From assembly GCA_015847255.1 (NCBI GenBank), contig JADLZK010002635.1, positions 124,001-188,000 on the forward strand: 64,000 nt of DNA. Reading direction: 5' to 3'. The notes beneath the pieces are model-generated. The model was not told the origin of the DNA. It searched no databases and saw nothing but the letters and a program-made list of their open reading frames with translations. Below, piece after piece: positions 22,744-33,725 of this stretch (its first letter is position 1; each line of letters starts with the position of its first letter). The position numbers and the translations under genes were made by a program. The DNA comes from Hyparrhenia diplandra. Taxonomy: Eukaryota > Streptophyta > Magnoliopsida > Poales > Poaceae.

Positions 22744-23653
22744 GTCATGAACCAAAGGAGCATCGCCGAAGAAAATCCAAAAGGGGCAGCCCAAAGCGCC
22801 GACTAGGGCACAAGGCCTTGGCGTGCGTGGCGCCCTCCATCCGATCGCCGCCATCGTCCGCCGTAAAACACGCCACGTGAGTTGTTTCGTAATTAAGTAA
22901 GGGATATTTAAGGAATAAAGATAGCAATAAAATAGGGAGTAAATAAATTTGCTTTAAAGAGAAATTCCAATCTATAAGGAAACCTCTACATCTTTCTTAG
23001 CATACAAGTCTTCCTCGGACTATAAATACAAGGGGATGTAATCAGTTGGATCTAAATCAGAAAAATTAAAGGGGGCAACACCCAGCAGCTCTTGTCTCTC
23101 CAAGCATCCAGTGGCGGATTTTGCACTTATGAGAAATAATGATATTTTAGTATTCCATACTAATGTAAAAACAAAATGGCCCAACACGGTTACAACCTAG
23201 AGTCATACAATTCATGAATTCACCAAAACGAAGTGGAAGCTTCACTCAAACCCCAACTCCTAAATCACCCAATTTCAGTTGAAATAATTATCTCTGCTCT
23301 CCACTGATCTAGAATCAATTACAGTAATCACTTTTTCAAGACCAGTTTCAGAGATCACTGAATTGTGTCGATTTTGATAACAAAGTTCAGTGTGAAAACA
23401 GAGCTTGAGATCACCAAATGTCCTTAGATAAGTGCGAAAAATGGTTATGCTTCTGGCTGAACATATATACAGACTTGCGCAACTCAAAAATGTTAAACAA
23501 GTATATCCACTTAACAATTGGTTCACTACAAATCTGCTTGAACTGCAAGTCTGATGCAAAGGCAAAAAACAATTGAAACGAGGTGAAGCTAGGCGAGCTT
23601 CGCGAGGGGAAGCGGGGTGATTAGCCAGGGTCAACGATTTACTTTCGGTCTTT
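22744..23653. other. Intergenic with a TATA-like motif, no gene
   Basis: A 'ctataaatac' motif lies near 23020, followed by short non-coding sequence. No ORF with recognisable domains is present up to the Helitron edge at 23654. Confidence 0.35.
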
Positions 23654-26600
23654 TTAGTAGAGACCGGTTAAATGCCCGTGCGTTGCAATGGGAACACATA
23701 GTATCATGATAACATATGTGTAAGCATAAGAAAGATTTCAATGTGAAACATCAACTTCAAATATCCATAATGTAATAACTTATATTGCAGCCGTGGTGAT
23801 TGAAACATTAATATAATATTACATAAGTCTTTAAGAAAGCTACATAGTTAAAATATAACTCTAAAGTTTGCTACAAATTGAAACATCAATGTCAAACTGT
23901 ACATAATGAAAGAACCTATATAACTTGTCTCCCCGTTTCTTTCCGGCTTCCTCTATTACCCGAGTAGATGGATACAACCAACCTCGGTAACAAATGACAC
24001 AAATACAAGAATATAACAATTGTGCAAAATAGAAGACAATACCTTATCATTAAGTGAGGACCTCTTTGTAGACAATATTTTTCGTGTATCGGCCATTTAC
24101 CGCTTTCTTCCTTTTCTCTTTCTTCATATCGATTAGGGTGGGACAAACAAGGACCCTAATATTTGACCTGCCGGTGGCTCTAGATAGCGCAACATACAGT
24201 GACCATGGGAGAACACCTGGCTCGGGCAAATACACACCAACATTGGGAATAGTCGCCCTCGAGATTTGTTGATCGTCATGGCAAAACCGAGTCTCACAGA
24301 AACCGCTTCCTCTTGAACTTGAGCGGAACATCTCGCGTCATCCAATGGGCATATGGGTATGAATCCTTGCCCTGTAATGTGGCATCACAGAAAGCTCGCG
24401 GGTATTGGTTCTTGCATTTCTTACGACCCTTTGTGCACGGGCAATTTTTATTGAGTTCTCCACAAGGGCCATGCATCATATGCTTTGTAACCATTTTATA
24501 CGGCTCTGGATACTTCTTCTTGTTTGGGAGCTCGGTGAGATGAGAAGGTCATACTACTGCGTGCACATGATCTTGTACTTTCTATCCATGATTAGCAAAA
24601 AAAATGCGTGCGGTAGACCCCTCTTCGAACTCCACTACATACACGTGCGCAAACCTTTCCAAGGATGTGCTTTTTAAGCAACTTGTCCTTTAGCTCTTCT
24701 AGTTTTGCCCTCAAGACCCGATCAATGAGATCCGGGACGTCCCTGTGGTGTTTGTCCAGTGGTACAGCTCACGAAAGTGATCTCATCCCACTTTGGATTA
24801 CATGTCATGGTTAGGAAAATGTCCGGTTTTCCAAACCTCCGCACCAGCGCCATGGCATCCATTACGCTTCATGTCCCTCGGACCTCCAATAAACGATGTC
24901 GGCATCACCGTCCTCTTTCCAACGACCGATCTCTCCTCACCGGCATGCGGGCTATCAACCAATCCTTGGTAGAGGTTAGCCCTAATCTCTACGTTTGATG
25001 ATTGCATATATAATCCAATCGAGAACTCTCAATTTTTCATGTACATGTCCCACCGCGAAATCGTTGGAAAAGACGTTGTCCATAAAGTATGGGATTAAAG
25101 ATGGTCGGCCGTATTTGGAACTTGTAGCAATAGTAGTCACGCAACGAGAAACACATAAATGTTCCGGAGATTCTACAAAAAAAAATATGGTATTAGAGCT
25201 GTTTTTAGGATATCGGTTTGATATTATACATGAAAGGGATATTGGTATAAACCAACTTTGTCTCTTCTTCATTTGTACCACTCACGAGCCTTACGCGAGA
25301 GCACGAGTTGTGTTGACATCCTCCACGGTAACATCTTTTTTTGGGATATCCATATGCCAACCAAGGTCACCATTAGGTAATAATAGTGGATATGAAAGAG
25401 CATCATAGCACCCATTGTATGATCGGATGCCATGCCTGCTTCTATCTTTCCCATGCAAAACAACACTTTTCTCAAACTGACCAAGGAGTTCACTACCCTC
25501 GATCCAAAACAGCTGACCACCTCTTGAAGAATTGGCCTGTTGTATGTCCTTTGGTCTTGTCGCGGATCAAGGTTAAGCTCGAGGCAATAGTCGTCTAGTT
25601 GTTCAGCCTGCCCCATCTCAAACGTTGCGAGTACGGGTTGTTACGAAGGATGTACACCAATGTATCTATAACTTCTTTATCTTTTTCATATATCTCTTCA
25701 CGACACCTTCGATATCGGTCTTTGAAGGGACGAATCATCATCATAGAAGTAAAGCTCAAGATGCCGGGTACCTTACCATCTTACATCCCCAAATGACCTT
25801 ATGTTGTGATAAATCATGCCATGTGCACGGAAGGTATATATGCCGGTGTGCGCCATGTTACTTGATAGCACTATCGAGGTGACAGTAGAGGGAAGTGAAA
25901 GAGAAGTGACCATTGAAAAGCCTAATATTCTTACGAAAGTGCCTAGCATCTGCGTCAGAACTCGTATAAAGCCTCTTGAGCTGGTCTGGTACAACTGGGT
26001 CACTCAGCTTGATCTATCCACTGCGGCAACAGAACCCAGGTGGTTTTTTGGGAAACCTCTTCGCACCACAAGTTTTTTAGCATGTGTGTCTCTGTAGGCA
26101 TGTTACTATACACCTTTTCATATGGGTCGTACTTTGGGGTTAGAAGCCGTGTCATCGTCAAGAGTATCACTTTGGACATCGTCATCGATTCCTCTAATGA
26201 AACGACATTGAAACAAACAAAATTAAAGTTTAGATAATGGATTGGTTGGTTAGAAAGGTATTCGGTATTTGATACAAGTACCTTGCCCAAGCAAACATGT
26301 ACCCCTCATCCTGTTCCTCGTCATCTTCAAATATGTCGCCCTCATCATCATCTGGGACCCGTCATAGTGTCATTAGACATTAGAGCTTGCAATAAAGGAA
26401 ATCAAACACTATATAGATAGAATGTTAAATGTTATGTAAATTATCGAGTCATCAAATAATGGTTGTTCAGGCACATTTACATTTGCATTTTGATTGCTTG
26501 GTCCGGCGTCTTACATCAACCACATCCTTGACAAGGTTACATAAACAAGTGGATGCGAAAAGGTTATTAAGTATTTTTACAAATACCTTGCCCAACAAAC

Positions 26601-28200
26601 ATGTATGCCTCATCTTCTTCCTCATCATCCTCAAATATGCCACGCTCATCATCGTCTATGATCGTCATAGTGCCATGGGATACTACAACTTAGGTGAAAA
26701 TAATGAAAAGAAAATACCGTAAAGAATGTTAAAAGAATTGCAAATTCTTTGGTGTCATCAAATAATAGTTGAGCAGGTGTAGCTAATGCACTTTGATTGC
26801 TTGGTCCAGCACCTATTGTCGATCACATAATGGAAAGGGTTGAGTCATATAGTTGTTTTGTGTCAAGGAAAGGTGGTACGGAGGCCTCATTATTTACCAT
26901 TGTTGGTCATCGTTGGTGAGGTAAGGGGTGTATTTTCATCGGCGTGGTCTCCAAGCATGCATTCGTCATCATTGTTAGATTCTCCGTGTTACGACCCGGT
27001 GCAGCGTTAGAACGATCAAATGCAGCGTTACAACGGGCTAACAATGCATGTCTTTGCCCGGATGGAGCATTTTCGTCTAGGGGTCATATGTCCGGGCAAT
27101 ATATCATCATCATCCTCGTAGCTTTGTGGGAAGCGAATCGGTGTTGCATTGGATTACGGGATAGACCAATCAATGGGGCTTGGTGTGGGTCCATGAGGCA
27201 CAAATGAGTTTGAAGTGGGCCACTTTCGATCATTGGATTAAAGAGTGGATTCTCCATGGCAATGGACTCACTACGTAGTGTTTCTATGCCTCCAAGAAGC
27301 GGTTTTTACTTGCTTTCATTGCCTCTTTACGAGATGGAGTTTTATTGTAAAGCCTTTGTTGCGTACGCCTATGTTCTTGTTGCTCAGGTGTCATGTTTTC
27401 ATATGTCATCCTCTTCCGTGCACGAACAACTTTCACTTGCTCACTTGTCAACTCTCTCTTACGTGAAGCACCAGTGCATGGTGATTGCATTGCTTCATTA
27501 ACTATGGTATGAGCAGTAATTACATCATCACCTGCAAAGTTGTGTTTGCGTTTAAAAAAGTAGCAGGACAACCAAAACACTCTAGATATTCATGAGCGGT
27601 CCTGTCATTGCATATAAATGCAATGATAGATTCACCAACAAAAAATGTAGATGTTAATGCCATATTAAAAATAGTTCAAATACGAATCGTCAATATTGAT
27701 TCCATGGTTTGAATAATTCCTATCCAACCAATCATCTGTTGCATTAGGATCCATGTTTTTCCTTGTTTGATGCATCATGACCATCTACCAATTGTGACAC
27801 AACACATATATATTAAGAAACATTAACAATAATATCTATAGTACTATTCTGAATAACAGTTCTACTATACAACCATTGGTAGTTTCCAAATGTTGTTTGT
27901 CCTTTCTTCTTTTATTTGCTTATCGTCGTTTTTTATATTTTTCTTCTTTTTTGCTCCTGAGACATTGAGTGCCATCGAGCCCTATCTCTTTCTCTCTTGC
28001 GTTGTCCAGCATCGCTTCCTGCAGTGTTGCATCAATATTATAATTTTGATTTATAACATAAACAATACATTGAATTGAATATAGTAATTCGATGTGTACT
28101 AATCTTACCTCCATTAGTAGTGTTAGTCTTGTCACCCAATGGTGTAGGAGAGGCACTATTTTCCATTGAATCACTCGTCTAATATGGTAACCTTTAGTTG
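23654..28200 (-). mobile_element. Helitron (Rep/helicase type), decayed
   Basis: The 3' end lies at the left. The minus strand reads GCAACGCACGGGCATTTAAC followed by ...CTACTAA at 23654, as in grass Helitrons. A 6-bp palindrome CGGTCT...AGACCG spans the edge (23645-23665). The Rep/helicase coding remnant fills 24030-28166. The 5' terminus (TC...) was not found and is probably near or beyond 28.2 kb. Confidence 0.75.
24050..28166 (-). pseudogene. Helitron Rep-helicase transposase, broken
   Basis: Pieces occur in order on the minus strand. The start MENSASPTPLGDKTNTTNG at 28166 is followed by a GTAAG donor. RERDRARWHSMSQEQKR is near 27930-28030. YENMTPEQQEHRRTQQRLYN is at 27284-27580. YSNMPTETHMLKN and a PP/CC-type cysteine region are at 26000-26290. 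TGIYTFRAHGMIYHNI is at 25773-26003. The Helitron N-terminal block DQRTYNRPI with DALSYPLL-like sequence is at 25269-25616. HMMHGPCGELNKNCPCTKG is at 24294-24494. The helicase C-terminus with FAMTINKS and PNVGVYLPEP and LYVALSRATGRSNI is at 24050-24345. The Rep HUH motif and most of the helicase are missing between about 24494 and 25000. Many frameshifts; inactive. It would nick and unwind for rolling-circle transposition. Confidence 0.8.
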
Positions 28201-29367
28201 AGGAATATGAATGACTACATATATTTATAAATAGAAATGTTTTACTCCTGAAAAATCTCTCTCACAAACTGAAATTACCTTGCAATGAAGATAATGCTGA
28301 ATTTATGTGAAGCTTTGCGCCTTTGTGTCAGCTTTCTCATCAAAGACACATCTGCAAGAAAACAGGCATAACCAATAGTGATAGTCAATGACACATCGAA
28401 TCGAGTGGGCTAGCAGGACAAACTTATGTAACAAGCACATATGTAGTTTGTTTTGTTCTCTAGCTCCAAATTAATCCACCATTTGTCTCCTCATCTTCCA
28501 AATTTTAAACATAATCTTTTTTTATTATACCATATTATACATCTTTAGCCTTGCATAGAAACATATCTTTACTAAATAAACATCACACTAAGCTATTCTG
28601 AACTAATATCAGTACCTAAACAGACATAATGATTCTATTGATTAAAAGGGTACACTCGATTAATAATTTAAGGAAAATACAAAGCTGCAAGGTGTGCCCG
28701 AACCTCAATCCAAGGACAGAACACCGGTCAAGCAGGAACAAAACATAAGATATGTATGGAGTAATGTATCTAAAAGGTGATCATGAACCAGCTAAGGTCT
28801 GAAACTACTCTGAAAGGGAACCACTGCTCCCCCCTCCCGTAAAAGCATGGCTAATTTTGACTTCCTGAGTTCCTAGCTGAACGTATATCTAAAGTGCCGG
28901 TGCAAACAGAGGTCCTAAACTCAACTTGGTTAGAATGATAATATTCTTGTGTCAGACTGCAATTCAGAGCCTGATCCAATTGCCTTTGCCTTGCATTGCC
29001 AAAAAGTACCAGATGGGTCAGTGTAGTACCTGCAGCACACAAAACGCAAAACATAAACTCTTAGAAGTATAGTGGCTGTGTAATTTGATCATAACATTCC
29101 AACATGGTGAGTAAAGTCATAAAGATGCCATGATTGCAGAATTGGCCAAAACATACAGAGGGCCCTGTTCGGATCTCCACACAATATTCCATTACTGATT
29201 AGCTTGTATTCCTTGTGTTGAGCAAAAACAAAAAGGGCAACGGAGAGACCTTGCAGTAACTAAGCCACTGTCAAGCGTCGATCAAAGCCAGCTCTAGGCA
29301 CGGTTAACCCATCACAGGCTATATACACATGACGGCTGACGCAACGCAACGTGCTGTCAGGCCCCTC
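28201..29367. other. Intergenic, nothing recognised
   Basis: AT-rich sequence without a supported gene. A 'gggccctgttcggatctcc' phrase at 29160-29178 resembles a grass MITE end, but no partner terminus was found. Confidence 0.35.
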
Positions 29368-29562
29368 TCACGCTCTCAAGCGCCGAGCTTGTAGCTGCCA
29401 AGGTCCTCCTTGATCAGCTCGAGGTCCCTGGAGGCCACGGCCACCGACATGGCCCGGCGGTGACACCCCGCCGCTGGCTTTGGCACCCACCTCGCCCGCC
29501 GCGTCCACGTTGAGGGAGGCCAGGTTCTCCGGGAGCACGAACACGCTCTGCACGAACATGAG
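29368..29562 (-). pseudogene. Unrecognised GC-rich gene fragment (C-terminal)
   Basis: The minus strand encodes FVQSVFVLPENLASLNVDAA and GEVGAKASGG, then after a frame change RRAMSVAVASRDLELIKEDL and a GSYKLGA end with stop at about 29380. It looks like the last exon of a real plant gene with a frameshift. The parent gene was not recognised. It lies in the same GC-rich district as the MCTP and RING fragments. Confidence 0.45.
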
Positions 29563-29568
29563 AAGCAA

Positions 29569-30420
29569 GGAATTCTACTTTTCTTAATCTATCTATCTAA
29601 CTCATACACGCAAGGAATGGAGACGAGCTCGCTCAACGCACAATTGATGGCGCACACGCAGCTCACTGGAAGCCGCCCAGGCCGGTGAGCAGCAGCTCGT
29701 GTGGACGCAGCAGCGTCGGTGTGGGCAACGTCGTCAGCAGCGGCATGGAAGACGCGAGGACCACATCTCGTAGTCGGCCGCGTGTGCGCCAACGGCCACA
29801 AAATCAAGTGACAGGAGGCCGATCGAGACTCACTCGGGGTGAGAAATAGATTAACCGTTACTTTGTGATGGAGGGAGTATTTTGCAGTTACAGTAAAGTG
29901 TGCAACCGAGCGCACTCTGTCTGATCGACCAAGGTTTAAACATCCTAATAGGCCAGCCAAACGCTAGGTGACAAGGTAGGTCAGCTTAGTTGATCCTCCC
30001 ACGTCACCCACCTTCAACTCTACATTGACGTTGGCATTATGATGCCTGTTTACGCAGAAGACAGAACGTTACTCGAACTAAAGCCGGCAGATCACCAACA
30101 TTATGATGCAGTTACAGAACGTTAAACCAAACGCATCACACATGCGGCATGCGCATCCTGTCAGCCTCTAATCAGGGATCGATCTGATGACTACAACGGC
30201 ATGCATCAGGCGCCTCATATATCAAACACACTCGCGCCAGGCAGGATTATCTTCGGAGACGAAAACTGTGCAGAAGAACACCAGGATCAGAACGGAACCT
30301 GGTCGATGAGATGAACAGCCCAGGCGATCGGCCGGTGCACCAGCTGATCGATGGAGCAGGCCGGGGCACTCTGTGGCCGGGCGAGCGAGCGAGCGGCGGT
30401 GCGGGCGTGAGGTGATGATG
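29569..30420. other. Intergenic, possible Stowaway remnant
   Basis: No gene is supported. 'tgatggagggagtat' at 29866-29880 is like a Stowaway MITE end. The GC-rich 29630-29800 stretch has frames on the minus strand without recognisable content. Confidence 0.35.
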
Positions 30421-30422
30421 GC

Positions 30423-30668
30423 CGTACGTGTGGTTCGGCACGCAGGCCGACGAGTGCTTCCCGCTGGCGGTGCACGCGGACGCCGCGTTCGCCGTGGACG
30501 CCAAGCTGGCCGCGCACATCCGCTGCGAGCAGTACACCGTGCCGCGGCTCTGGTACGTGCGCGTGAACGTCATCGAGGCCCGCGACATCGCCTTGGTGGA
30601 CAAGGCCCGCGTCGGCGAGGTGTTCGTGCGCTCCAGGGTTGCCGCGCAGGTGCACAACACCAAGACGT
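30423..30668 (+). pseudogene. MCTP (multiple C2 and transmembrane protein) fragment, second-C2 region
   Basis: The plus frame reads VWFGTQADECFPLAVHADAA, then LWYVRVNVIEARDIALVDKA and EVFVRSRVAAQV. This is the linker and start of the second C2 domain in plant MCTPs (family pattern WFGTQADEAF..., LRVNVIEAQD). MCTPs are ER and plasmodesmata membrane tethers in which C2 domains bind lipid and Ca2+. Only about 80 codons are present, with no downstream C2 or PRT_C membrane domain. It points towards, and is opposite in strand to, the first-C2 fragment at 30690-30960, so this is a rearranged dead copy. Confidence 0.8.
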
Positions 30669-30689
30669 GCGTCGCCACTCCACTTGGCG

Positions 30690-30960
30690 TCCTGGATCCT
30701 CTCCCGCGAGAAGGCGAACACGTCGTTCCACTCTGGGCTCACCGTCTTCTCGATGTGCCGCGTCGCGCAGGAGTAGCTCCCGAGCTTCACCTCGGCGAGC
30801 GGGTCCAAGCCGCCACAACACTTGAGCTCCCGCGCCTTGACGATGCGAACGTACAGGTACTCCATCCGCTCCACGAGGTCGTACCCGCCGGCGAGACGGG
30901 GGGCCTCGTCTCTTTGATCCCGAACTCATCCCGTGGCGGCAGAGGGCCGAATGGGCCAAA
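30690..30960 (-). pseudogene. MCTP fragment, first-C2 region
   Basis: The minus frame reads RDEFGIKETRPP near 30945, then after one frame change MEYLYVRIVKAREL, then LAEVKLGSYSCATRHIEKTV and SPEWNDVFAFSRERIQ. This is the pre-C2 motif and first half of a plant MCTP C2 domain. It stops at about 30690. The family's next segment is found on the other strand at 30423-30668. The fragment begins directly downstream of the RING-like coding at about 30955, so two unrelated genes are abutted here. Confidence 0.8.
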
Positions 30961-31459
30961 CCTCGGCAGCGGCGGCCCCAGGGATGAGCGGCGCGCGGCA
31001 GAGCGGGTAGGTGCGCTGGTCATGCACCATCCAGCGGTCCAGGCAGGCGCGGTGGAAAACGTGGCGGCAGTTGCTGAGCCGCCGCACGTCGTCGCCGCCG
31101 CCGATGCCGCTGAGGCACGCCGCGCAGTCGCCGTCCCCTGCCAGCTCGTCGAACCGCACCACGGGGAGCGCCTCGTCGACGACCACCGTCGGACGGGCCT
31201 GAACTCCACCCGCCGATACTGCAGCGGCGCGGCGGCCGTGTTGTCATGGACCTGGTGCTGGTGCGGGTGGTGGTGCTCCTGCGCCGCAGCCGCCGCTGTG
31301 GACGTGGGCGGCCGCGGGTAGGGGGTAGTTGCAGCCGAGGTCGATGAGATCGCCGAGCCCCACGGCGTGGAACGCCCAGAGGAGGTGGCCGAGGAGGAGG
31401 AGCACCTGCAGCAGCACGCGCGGGAGCTGCATCTCCAAGTACCCCACGAGGAACCCCAT
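30955..31459 (-). pseudogene. BRH1-like RING-H2 E3 ligase gene, frameshifted
   Basis: It starts at 31459 with MGFLVGYLEMQLPRVLLQVL, a hydrophobic N-terminus like BRH1/RHA-type RING-H2 proteins. The first frame ends at TGA 31244-31246. The apparent original sequence is read in the neighbouring frame (QYRRVEFRPV, 31200-31235), then the first frame again from 31186 with DEALPVVRFDELAGDGDCAA. The RING follows: CAACLSG, CRHVFHRACLDRW, then RTYPLC. The seventh zinc ligand, normally Cys in TCPLC, is Tyr. Two compensating frameshifts plus this change argue for a pseudogene. The family attaches ubiquitin. The 3' end is replaced by the MCTP fragment. Confidence 0.75.
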
Positions 31460-31872
31460 CGTGGTCGTGGCGTACCAGTGGAGGGCAGACGCGAGGCGTG
31501 CGGCGCAGTTGCCGGCAGCGGAGATGATGGTGCAGAGGGATAGGGCTACGACGGTGGTACCTTGTTGAACCCGATGTAGTCGTCCGCGCGGTGCTCGTTC
31601 CTGCCGCCGCCGTAGTCGTCGACGCTACGCTCGTCCCTGCCTCCGTAGTCGTCTGCGCCCGCGGCGGCGATCGTCACTGATGCGATGGGAAGCCGCGCCG
31701 CCGGCCGCCGTTGTCCGGTGTCCGCGGCGCTCGTCCCTTCCCTGTCGCGGCGGCCGAGACGTGGGAGCGCGGGAGTTACATAAGATAAGATTCCTACTCC
31801 GAAAAGTGAGACGATGGCCGCGCCGACTCCGAACACACAACCCCTTTCCGACCGGTAAAGAGCTTTTCTCCG
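31460..31872. other. GC-rich spacer with a short tandem motif
   Basis: No gene is assigned. Between 31570 and 31655 a block with 'gtagtcgtc' and 'gctcgt.cctgcc' recurs about three times at about 36-39 bp and would read as a DDYGG-type repeat on the minus strand. Probably a degenerate gene fragment. Confidence 0.35.
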
Positions 31873-31880
31873 TATAAATA
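31873..31880 (+). promoter_or_regulatory. TATA box of the LEA2 gene
   Basis: TATAAATA lies 118 bp before the ATG at 31998. The LEA2-fragment paralogue at 21 kb has a related leader downstream. Confidence 0.6.
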
Positions 31881-31997
31881 TCAGAGCTTCTCTACATCCA
31901 ATTGCTCGTCCACTATACGTAGCCTCAAACCGTTACACGTATTCTGAGTTCTAACTGCGCGGGTAACCACGACGTGTAGCAAAAAGCACGTCTTAAC

Positions 31998-32707
31998 ATG
32001 ACCCACGAGGCAGAGGTGGACCTCGAGGTCGGAGACATCTCTCCGGCGCCGGCGTCACCCTCCACAACCACATCGGCGAACAACAGGAACCCACGGGTAG
32101 TAACAAGCACAGGAAGCGGAGGACGCGCGGAGGCTGCTGCTGCCGCGTCGCCGGCGTCGTCCTCCTCGCCTTGGCACTCGTCGCCGCGCTGCTCGGCGCG
32201 CTGTACCTGGCGCTGGACCCGAAGTTGCCGCGGTACACGGTGCACGCGCTGAACGTGAATGCGTTCGACATGGACGACGACATGACGGCGCACGCCACGT
32301 TCGACGCGTCGGTGCGGTTCGAGAACCCAAACCGCGCCATCGGCATCCGCTATGAGGAGGGCTCCGACCTCTCCGTCTGGTTCGGCGGCTACCGCCTCTC
32401 CCGGGGCGCGCTGCCCGCCTTCTACCAGGGCCCCCACGGCGACGCGGCGCTGGTCCGCGTCGCCATGAGCGAGGCGCGCTTGCAGGGCACGGGTGTCGTG
32501 GAGGTGATGAGGCACGTCAACAACGCCGACGGGGAGCTGCCGCTCGTGTTCCGCGGCCAGGTGCCCGTGAGGGTCAAGATCGGGCCGTTCACGACGGCCA
32601 AGCTCACGCCCAGCGTCCGCTGTGACCTCGTGCTCAACAAGCTCGCCATCGAGGGTAGCCTTGGGGTCAAGACCATGGACTGCAAGTTGAACATCAAGCT
32701 CCGGTGA
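31998..32707 (+). pseudogene. LEA2 / NDR1-HIN1-like (NHL) membrane protein gene, single exon, one frameshift
   Basis: The upstream ATG (31998) frame reads MTHEAEVDLEVGDISPAPAS. The main frame (ATG at 32171, 178 residues to TGA 32705-32707) is preceded without stop by a basic Arg-rich stretch and CCC, then a membrane segment VVLLALALVAALLGALYLAL. The LEA2 core follows: NVNAFDMDDDMTAHATFDAS, VRFENPNRAIGI, and a late VPVRVKIGPFTTAKLTPSVR segment with cysteines. This is the NHL layout: basic cytosolic tail, one anchor, extracellular LEA2 domain. The two frames are offset by one base. Comparison with the 21-kb fragment suggests a 7-base gap near 32058. If real, translation would start at 32171 inside the anchor. 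A sequencing error is the alternative. NHL proteins act at the plasma membrane in stress and defence. Confidence 0.8.
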
Positions 32708-33198
32708 TCGTACGTGATGGTGATCACGGACGACTTAAAGACTAGGCTTAGTTTAAGCATAATTTATCAGCGAGGATATTTTGCGGACCTTTTTGTAGGC
32801 AATATAGATAGATACACGAATACGAGCCATTTTTTAAATCCCTAGTAAACGATTTGTAACCGTGTTTGGGTTGCAAACACAATGTGTAATAATTTGTAGT
32901 ACGGTCATATGGACCGGTATATATCAATAATAACGAGCTATTTATCTTCACATTCGCCTAAAACCCTAGGCGATTCGTTCATACACTATGTGGTTTTTTT
33001 TTTTTTTTTTTTTGCTATTATTTATTATATGATGATGCAAGCAACAAGAGAAGGATAATCCATGACCAGCAAAATTGTCTGATGGTTTGCAAAAGACAGA
33101 CGCTTATAAAATAGCAACCCCATTTATTTGTGTTGGATTTAAGTTCGCATGGCCATAATTTAGATAAAAAGCATTATAATATCTCATAATAAATGCTA
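32708..33198. other. LEA2 3' flank, no gene
   Basis: AT-rich sequence with a T tract at 32994-33013. No gene or clear transposon end. Confidence 0.4.
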
Positions 33199-33207
33199 TT
33201 ATATTAC

Positions 33208-33716
33208 GGGAAATCTATGTCACCCGAGTGAAACTCCCCCTCCCCTCACCTGAATTTTTCAAGTCACCGACATGCGGGACCCGCATGTCATCTTCATCTT
33301 CTCTCCTCGCTTTCGAGAGACCAGCTATCATTTGCTCCCGCTCCCGCTCTCCTGTGCCCGCTCCTGTGCCGACGGCTCTTCATCTTCTCTCTTCTAGTTA
33401 TATTTACACCTTCTTAATACTATATTTACAATGATCTCTTCAGGTGTAAATTATGAAACAGTGATGTAATTTAGGGATAAACCCAACCTCGCCATGGCGC
33501 GCAGCTGCCGGTGAGGGGGGGCGCCGTCGCCTTCCCTTGATGCGGCGAGGCGCCCCACCGCGGCGAGCTCAGTTCGGCCCTAGATATGATCTGCGATGAA
33601 GGAGGTTGGGTGGAGAGAGGAAGAAGATGAATCTGCCATATGGGACCGTCGTCATAGAGACAAAAAAATCAGGTGAGAGGAGGGGAGTTTCACCAGGGTG
33701 ACACATAGACAAACCC
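33208..33716. mobile_element. MULE-type MITE, 509 bp
   Basis: Inverted ends of about 50 bp match: the left starts GGGAAATCTATGTCACCC and contains GTGAAACTCCCC and CTCACCTGA. The reverse complement of the right end starts GGGTTTGTCTATG and has the same blocks. Flanks are ttatattac (33199-33207) and ttatattag (33717-33725), a 9-bp target duplication with one mismatch, typical of Mutator-like elements. The centre (33490-33580) is GC-rich and resembles genic DNA. Confidence 0.8.
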
Positions 33717-33725
33717 TTATATTAG

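Noticed and set aside
30247..30874. Long minus-strand frames as one C2 protein
   Set aside because: Only 30690-30870 reads as a C2 domain; below that the minus frame is the antisense of the plus-strand MCTP fragment.
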